Below are positions 59,634 to 64,000 of a DNA stretch of 64,000 bases, piece by piece (within the stretch, counting starts at the first letter, position 1; every line of letters begins with the position of its first letter). The notes beneath the pieces are model-generated. The model ran no database searches and was not told the origin of the DNA. It worked only from the letters and a program-made list of their open reading frames with translations. A program made the position numbers and the translations under genes. Source of the DNA: an uncultured Clostridium sp. (GTDB taxonomy: Bacteria; Bacillota; Clostridia; UBA1212; UBA1255); the NCBI GenBank assembly GCA_900543695.1, contig UQSG01000009.1, positions 9,056 to 73,055 on the forward strand, read 5' to 3'.

Positions 59634-61094
59634 ATGTATCTGATCGGGACGGATGTCGGCACAACGGGCACAAAAACCGTGATTACGGATGAAAACGGGA
59701 CGGTATATGGAAAAGGATACCGGGAGTATGAGCTCCATGCGGGCCCGGGCGGGAAGGTCGAACAGAATGCCGCGGATTGGTGGGACGCCGTTGTTTTTTC
59801 CGTAAGAGCCGCGCTCCAGACGGTCCCGGATCGGGAAAAGGTCGCCGCTATGGCGCTGTCCACGCAGGGCGGCTCGACGCTGGCGGTTGACTCGGATTTT
59901 AAGCCAATCTCTCCCGCTTATACCTGGATGGATGCCAGAGCCGCCGAGGAAAGCCGCGAGCTGGAAGCGGAAAATGGGGAATTGATCTACAAAATATCGG
60001 GCTGGCGCTGCGACGCCTCTTTCGATCCTCCGAAAATGCGCTGGCTTGCTTCCCATGAGCCGGACGTGTTCCGCCGCGCACATCAGTTCGTTTCAACAGA
60101 AGAATACATTAACATGCGCCTGACGGGCCGCAGCGTTACGGATCCGACCAATGCCGCGATGCGCCAGCTGATTAATGTTGCTGCGTCGGATTGGGACGAT
60201 ACGCTGCTCCTGCTCGCAGGGCTGACGCGCAGCCGCCTGCCGGAATGTCTGCCTACCGGCGCATGGATCGGCAGTCTGACGCGGGACGCTTCCGAAGCGC
60301 TGGGGCTTCCGGCCGGAGTGAAAATATATAACGGCGCGCACGATCAATACTGCGCTGCGCTGGGGAGCGGGGCCGTTACGCCCGGAGAGCTGCTTCTGTC
60401 GACCGGTACGACATGGGTGATTCTCGGCGTTACCGAAAAACCGCTTTTTACGTCTTCACATATTGCACCGGGGGTGCATCCCGTTCCGGGGCTGTACGGG
60501 AATATCGCTTCGCTGAACAGCGCGGGCTCAGCGTTAAAATGGTTTCGCAAATTGACGGGAGAGGATTTTTCCGCTTTGGATGCGGAAGCTGAAAAACGCC
60601 GCGGCTCGGCGGAAGGAATTTTGTTTTATCCTTACTACGCCGGCTCCGGCTTCCCGCATCACATGCCGGAGGTGAAGGCCTGCTGCGTCGGTATGGAGCT
60701 GATGCATGACAAATACGATCTCGCGCGCGCACTGATGGAGGGCGTTGCCTTTGAGGCGCGCTGGACGCTGGAGGAATTTTCGGCTCACGGCGCGAATGCC
60801 CGCAGGCTGAAGCTCGTGGGCGGAGCGGCAAAAAGCGCGCTCTGGAGCAGTATCACATGCGATGTGACCGGCTGTGAGCTTCAGATCCCGGCGGAAAAGG
60901 ATACCTGCTGTATTGGCGCCGCCATGATTGCAGCAGTGGGAAGCGGAATCTGTTCGGATTATTTCGACGCGGCGCGCCGCATGGTTCATTATACGAAAAA
61001 TTTGCTTCCGGATTCTGAATCTGCTGCATTTTATGAAAAAAAATACGCGCGTTACCGCAGCGGCTTTGGGCAGCTGCGGGCGCTGTTTGAATAA
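59634..61094 (+). CDS. FGGY-family carbohydrate kinase
   Basis: A 486-aa kinase. The N-terminal phosphate motif is IGTDVGTTGTKTVITDENG, the substrate area has SPAYTWMDARA, the second domain GAHDQYCAALGSGAVTPGE, and the adenosine loop LKLVGGAAKSALWSSI. It is closer in pattern to xylulose/gluconate-type kinases than to glycerol kinase. It is the last gene of the operon and would phosphorylate the ketose formed by the isomerase-like protein 26 bp upstream. It is clearly different from the kinase at 1289. Confidence 0.92.
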   Translation: MYLIGTDVGTTGTKTVITDENGTVYGKGYREYELHAGPGGKVEQNAADWWDAVVFSVRAALQTVPDREKVAAMALSTQGGSTLAVDSDFKPISPAYTWMDARAAEESRELEAENGELIYKISGWRCDASFDPPKMRWLASHEPDVFRRAHQFVSTEEYINMRLTGRSVTDPTNAAMRQLINVAASDWDDTLLLLAGLTRSRLPECLPTGAWIGSLTRDASEALGLPAGVKIYNGAHDQYCAALGSGAVTPGELLLSTGTTWVILGVTEKPLFTSSHIAPGVHPVPGLYGNIASLNSAGSALKWFRKLTGEDFSALDAEAEKRRGSAEGILFYPYYAGSGFPHHMPEVKACCVGMELMHDKYDLARALMEGVAFEARWTLEEFSAHGANARRLKLVGGAAKSALWSSITCDVTGCELQIPAEKDTCCIGAAMIAAVGSGICSDYFDAARRMVHYTKNLLPDSESAAFYEKKYARYRSGFGQLRALFE

Positions 61095-61172
61095 CGGCTT
61101 CGTTTTTGTAAAAATTTTTTTGTAGACATTTCCCGCGCGATATGATAATATTCTGTCGTCAAAGAAATATGC

Positions 61173-61248
<76 letters not shown>

Positions 61249-61255
61249 AATACTG

Positions 61256-61284
61256 AAAAAACCGCTTATTTAAGCGGTTTTTTT
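61256..61284. terminator. Terminator after tRNA-Ala
   Basis: AACCGCTT / AAGCGGTT stem flanked by A and T runs, 8 bp after the tRNA CCA. The group II intron remnant starts 8 bp after its T run. Confidence 0.85.
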
Positions 61285-61291
61285 ATTTCTG

Positions 61292-61526
61292 GTGCGCCTG
61301 GCGGCGCACGTTACTAACGGGTGCAAGTCCCGAATCCACCCGGTAGTGGGAAGGATATAGCCGAAGGCAAGGGTGTCCATCGTGAGGTGGAATCTGAAGG
61401 AAGCCGGATGTGGGGAACATACTAACCCACGGGCAAACCTCTGGTCTGACGGACAGAAACCGCCGTGTACCGAACGGTACGCACGGTGGTGTGAGAGGAC
61501 GGCGGCTAATCACCGCTTCCTACTTG
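61292..61526 (+). mobile_element. Group II intron remnant with internal deletion
   Basis: It starts with the consensus 5' end GTGCGCC and continues with domain-I-like sequence (GGGTGCAAGTCCCGAATCC, AGGAAGCCGGATGTGGGG, CTCTGGTCTGACGGACAGAAACC in part). It then passes directly into a domain V hairpin (CGCCGTGTACCGAACGGTAC, then GCACGGTGGTG, about 61460-61492) and a domain VI stem (GGCGGCTAATCACCGC). The 3' end is at CCTAC, near 61526. Only about 235 nt remain, so most of domain I, II-IV and the reverse-transcriptase gene are gone. It lies just behind a terminator. Confidence 0.75.
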
Positions 61527-61965
61527 ATTACACGTTTCATACACGTTTATTTTGTCCAGAACACTTACTGCTTGTTCCTCTAATATTTCCAGCAAAGGCT
61601 TTGGAATTTGTAGATCGCGATAGGATGATTTATTTTTTGGCGGCGTTTCGATTATGCTCTGCCCGTTGATTTTCTGCGCTACGCTGCGCCGTACATGCAA
61701 GATTTCTCCGTCTATGTCAGACCACTTTAGCGCGTTGATTTCGCCCTTACGCATACCTGTGTAATAAGCGACGCAAAAAAACACGTAGAAGCCCCAGTCA
61801 GTTAATGTGGCAGCAGAATCACGCGCCACAGCGATATATCTAATGAATTGACTCGGGGTGTAATATTGGAGCTTTTCGTGGGAGGGGGGTGTATAAGGAT
61901 CACGGAAGTTTCCAATATCAGTGATCGGATTTTTCGTGATATATTCTACCCTTCGTAATAACTGG
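61527..61965 (-). pseudogene. Phage tyrosine integrase fragment
   Basis: About 145 codons of a phage integrase catalytic domain: ITKNPITDIGNFRDPY, YTPSQFIRYIAVA, YVFFCVAYYTGMRKGEINALKW (in part; Arg of the R-H-R-Y set) and ETPPKNKSSYRDLQIP. The N-terminal domain is lost at the junction with the phage head gene (about 61960) and the last part, with the other catalytic residues and Tyr, is lost at the group II intron. It cannot be active. Confidence 0.8.
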
Positions 61966-63051
61966 AGCGGAGCGTCGTATTCCTCCCGCATCTGGAGCAA
62001 CACGCAGACCGTGGCGGAACTGATCAAAAACGAACTGTTTCTTGGCGTCCTGACAGGCAAATCGCAGCACGACATGTCGGCTGTAATCATGGAAAAAATG
62101 GGCGTCGGGGCGATGCAGGCGCGCCGTCTGGTGCGCACGGAGAGCTGTTACGTTGCCAATCAGGCAGAAATGGAGAGCTACAAGGAATGCGAGATCGAAA
62201 AGTACCGATTTGTGGCGACTCTGGATATGAGAACTTCGGAGATCTGCGCCAGCTTAGACGGCAAGGAATTTCCCGTTGACAAGCAGCAGCCAAACGTTAA
62301 TTGCCCGCCGATGCATCCCAACTGCCGCAGCACCACGATTGCTGTATTTGACGCAGAGATCATGGAGGGCATGCAGCGCAGGGCGGTAGATCCGGAAACG
62401 GGCAAAGATGTCTTCGTGCCGGCAGATATGACGTATGAGGAGTGGAAGAAAAGGTTTGTTGATAAGAAAAAAGACGGGCTTGCCGCAAAAAATAGCAATA
62501 ATGCGTTAGGTGGAAAACCAGAGAGGGTTGGTAAAATCGACTTTCAAGACAAGGACAGCATTACAAAAATACTTGAGGACGCGGAACATAAATACAGTTC
62601 GTATGATTATGAGGTCTGTATGGCAATCACACGTGATGGAGGCGTGTGGGAGACGCAAGGACTTGCAGGCTCGGTACATCCGGAGCAAATTGAGACAATG
62701 GAGAACGGCACTACGCTGAAGGGAGCCTATATGTATCATAATCATCCGGCCGATCAAACATTTTTTTCGTTCAGCCGTTATGATGTGGCATCGTTTTTGG
62801 ACAGCGAGGCAGAATTATCATATGCATCAGATTATAAGTACAAGTATTATATGCATCGCATTAAAGAAACACAGAAGGTAAAATATGATGAAGTTCTCGA
62901 AAAGTTTGAGAGTATATACTATAATGACGTGTATGGCTTAGCGATTACAGGTGAGCTTGATATAGATGAGGATGGGTATCATAAAACAGTTGAAGCTCTT
63001 AGTAAACAGCTAAAGTTTGCGTACAGGAGGATATTAAAAGATGGTCAATAA
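61921..63051 (+). CDS. Truncated SPP1-gp7-like phage head protein with C-terminal HxHP (JAB-like) domain
   Basis: A 376-aa frame. The start is not native: codons up to about residue 12 lie in the integrase junction. Residues 13-140 are the end of a MuF/SPP1 gp7-type minor head protein (RRLVRTESCYVANQAEMESY, in part; LDMRTSEICASLDGKEFP; PPMHPNCRSTTIAVFD). After a linker (about 175-205) comes a second domain with MAITRDGGVWETQGLAG and YMYHNHPADQTFFSFSRYD. The latter resembles the HxHPx(n)SxxD metal motif of JAB/RadC-type domains. Such tails on MuF proteins are often toxins. Expression of the shortened protein is uncertain. Confidence 0.65.
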   Translation: MIGFFVIYSTLRNNWSGASYSSRIWSNTQTVAELIKNELFLGVLTGKSQHDMSAVIMEKMGVGAMQARRLVRTESCYVANQAEMESYKECEIEKYRFVATLDMRTSEICASLDGKEFPVDKQQPNVNCPPMHPNCRSTTIAVFDAEIMEGMQRRAVDPETGKDVFVPADMTYEEWKKRFVDKKKDGLAAKNSNNALGGKPERVGKIDFQDKDSITKILEDAEHKYSSYDYEVCMAITRDGGVWETQGLAGSVHPEQIETMENGTTLKGAYMYHNHPADQTFFSFSRYDVASFLDSEAELSYASDYKYKYYMHRIKETQKVKYDEVLEKFESIYYNDVYGLAITGELDIDEDGYHKTVEALSKQLKFAYRRILKDGQ

Positions 63052-63232
63052 AAATCATCCCAAATATGCAGAATATGAAGAAAAATGCTCTAAACTCAGA
63101 GCTGAATATTATGATAAATCAAAATCTGTGCCATTACAGCGCGGGTTAGATGGAGCAAATAGCATGATAGATAGAGAGTTTGCCAAAAAGTTAAGAGCAA
63201 TTCAAGAAGAATATTCGTTTCTATTTGAGTAA
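63041..63232 (+). CDS. Small partner protein of the phage HxHP protein (possible immunity)
   Basis: A 63-aa highly charged helical protein (KNHPKYAEYEEKCSKLRAEYY, in part, then LRAIQEEYSFLFE) that overlaps the end of the head-protein gene by 11 nt, with AGGAGG upstream of its ATG. The overlap, small size and lack of phage structural motifs suggest a protein binding the C-terminal domain of its neighbour. I infer the immunity role; it is not shown. Confidence 0.6.
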   Translation: MVNKNHPKYAEYEEKCSKLRAEYYDKSKSVPLQRGLDGANSMIDREFAKKLRAIQEEYSFLFE

Positions 63233-63330
63233 GTGTTCGAAATTTCCTCTAAAGCATAATGCCATGGATGGATTGTAAAGAATAGAGACACAAGAATGAA
63301 CACAGCGCTCATCAAGGAGGCAAAAGAGCA

Positions 63331-63498
63331 ATGAAAATAATAAAACAATATGATAATGTTAAATTAAAAGATGGCCGAGAAGGGGCGGTTGTAGAAATAT
63401 TTGGTAATCAAGATATATTTCTGGTAGATGTAGGCTCGTCGCCCGAGGATGGGGAAATAATCGAAGTTATAAAGGACCAAATAATTGAGGTGGTATAA
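63331..63498 (+). CDS. Small DUF4926-like protein
   Basis: A 55-aa acidic beta-rich protein: MKIIKQYDNVKLKDGREG, then VVEIFGNQDIFLVDVG and a DGEIIEVIKDQIIEVV end. The pattern of a short SH3-like barrel fits DUF4926, which often occurs with toxin-immunity loci. AAGGAGG lies 9 nt before the ATG, and the stop abuts the next gene's ATG. Confidence 0.65.
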   Translation: MKIIKQYDNVKLKDGREGAVVEIFGNQDIFLVDVGSSPEDGEIIEVIKDQIIEVV

Positions 63499-63825
63499 AT
63501 GGACAACTTCAAAATAATTTACCGGATATTAAAACATCTGGAGGCGTCTCTTGACTGTGAATATACCGATATAGAACCAATCAAAGCTGAAAGGTTAGGC
63601 ATCAATCATGCCAGATGGGAACAACTAATCATTATGTTGCAGGAGGAGGGTTACATAAAAGGTATAGATATCACTAAGGTGTTAGGTGATGATAGAAGCC
63701 GCATAGTAGAACCTATTACCCCTGTGATTACCTTAAAAGGATTGGAATATTTAAGTGAAAACGCCGTAATGAAGAAAGCGGCCAATATTTTAAAGGGGAT
63801 AAAAGATATTACCCCTGGCCTATAA
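63499..63825 (+). CDS. YjcQ-family phage protein
   Basis: A 108-aa winged-helix-like protein: DNFKIIYRILKHLEASLDCEY (in part), ERLGINHARWEQLIIMLQEEGYI and PVITLKGLEYLSENAVMKKA. This matches the YjcQ family found in prophages of Firmicutes; function unknown, possibly DNA binding. Its ATG directly follows the stop of the DUF4926-like gene. Confidence 0.75.
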   Translation: MDNFKIIYRILKHLEASLDCEYTDIEPIKAERLGINHARWEQLIIMLQEEGYIKGIDITKVLGDDRSRIVEPITPVITLKGLEYLSENAVMKKAANILKGIKDITPGL

Positions 63826-63842
63826 AAAACAAACAATGGATT

Positions 63843-63876
63843 AAAAAGCATCTTGCGTAAGCAGGGTGCTTTTTTA
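63843..63876 (+). terminator. Terminator after the YjcQ gene
   Basis: GCATCTTGC / GCAGGGTGC stem (with G-T pairs), GTAA loop, A run before and T run after. It ends the prophage-remnant transcript. No gene is visible in the remaining 120 bp of the window. Confidence 0.75.
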
Positions 63877-64000
63877 TGCAAAAAAATGACCGATCCGAAG
63901 TCGTAAAACTACGGATAGAGCGGGAAGCAACCCCGTAAAAAGCGTATTGGACTATAGTCAATAAAGTGGACAAGTGAAATTAGCAAAATAGCGGTTTTCC

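Noticed and set aside
63880..64000. Possible start of another insertion sequence at the window end
   Set aside because: The last bases look unlike the phage genes, but no inverted repeat or transposase is visible within the window.

Overview
The window looks like a chromosomal segment of a gut- or rumen-type Clostridia (Lachnospiraceae/Oscillospiraceae-like Firmicute). The signs are strong AGGAGG-type ribosome binding sites, sugar-catabolic operons with DeoR regulators and FGGY kinases, pyruvate formate-lyase, BIG2/LamG surface proteins, and TnpV and large serine recombinase mobile elements. The core genes are GC-rich. The mobile regions (about 31.7-43.5 kb and 61.9-64 kb) are clearly more AT-rich.

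Region 1 (1-16.2 kb, all +) is one long carbohydrate-use operon. It runs: end of a Gfo/Idh/MocA oxidoreductase, zinc dehydrogenase, FGGY kinase, DeoR regulator, allulose/tagatose 3-epimerase-like enzyme, a 1410-aa membrane-anchored surface GH2 glycosidase, an L-fucose-isomerase-like protein, a paralogous GH2 with no export signal, deoxyribose-phosphate aldolase, and a LamG surface protein. The layout suggests trimming of a glycan outside and inside the cell, followed by isomerisation, epimerisation, phosphorylation and aldol cleavage. carB (16.5-19.8 kb) follows behind its own promoter and a leader that looks like a transcription attenuator.

Region 2 (19.8-31.4 kb) holds a decayed membrane-protein gene, a small CxCxxC protein, an APH-family kinase, and two broken surface-protein genes. 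One of these is split by an intact 1489-bp IS256-family element with an 8-bp target duplication. A minus-strand module follows: heterodimeric ABC exporter, a GHKL kinase with no membrane sensor, and a LytTR response regulator.

Region 3 (31.7-43.8 kb) is accessory. It has a four-gene minus operon with DUF1266-like and GAD/DUF1851-like (immunity-type) proteins, a TetR regulator, a serine-recombinase remnant, and then a mobile element with a large serine recombinase, an SF1 helicase carrying a nuclease-like insert and a zinc ribbon, an excisionase-like HTH protein, a SWIM zinc-finger protein, TnpV and an IS110 transposase. It ends at a tRNA-Leu gene.

Region 4 (43.9-53.7 kb) contains pflB-pflA, a GntR (YtrA-type) regulator with an ABC transporter, and two tandem membrane proteins with extracellular YD-like repeats. 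The first of these has a divergent ECF-sigma-like domain on the cytoplasmic side, which is the most unusual architecture in the window.

Region 5 (53.7-61.1 kb) is a second catabolic locus: DeoR and SIS-domain proteins diverge from a YjbQ / archaeal-type TIM / YjbQ / amidohydrolase / arabinose-isomerase-like / FGGY-kinase operon. Region 6 (61.1-64 kb) is a prophage remnant beside tRNA-Ala: a shrunken group II intron, an integrase fragment, and a truncated SPP1-gp7-like head protein with a C-terminal domain carrying a HxHP motif, followed by small partner genes.
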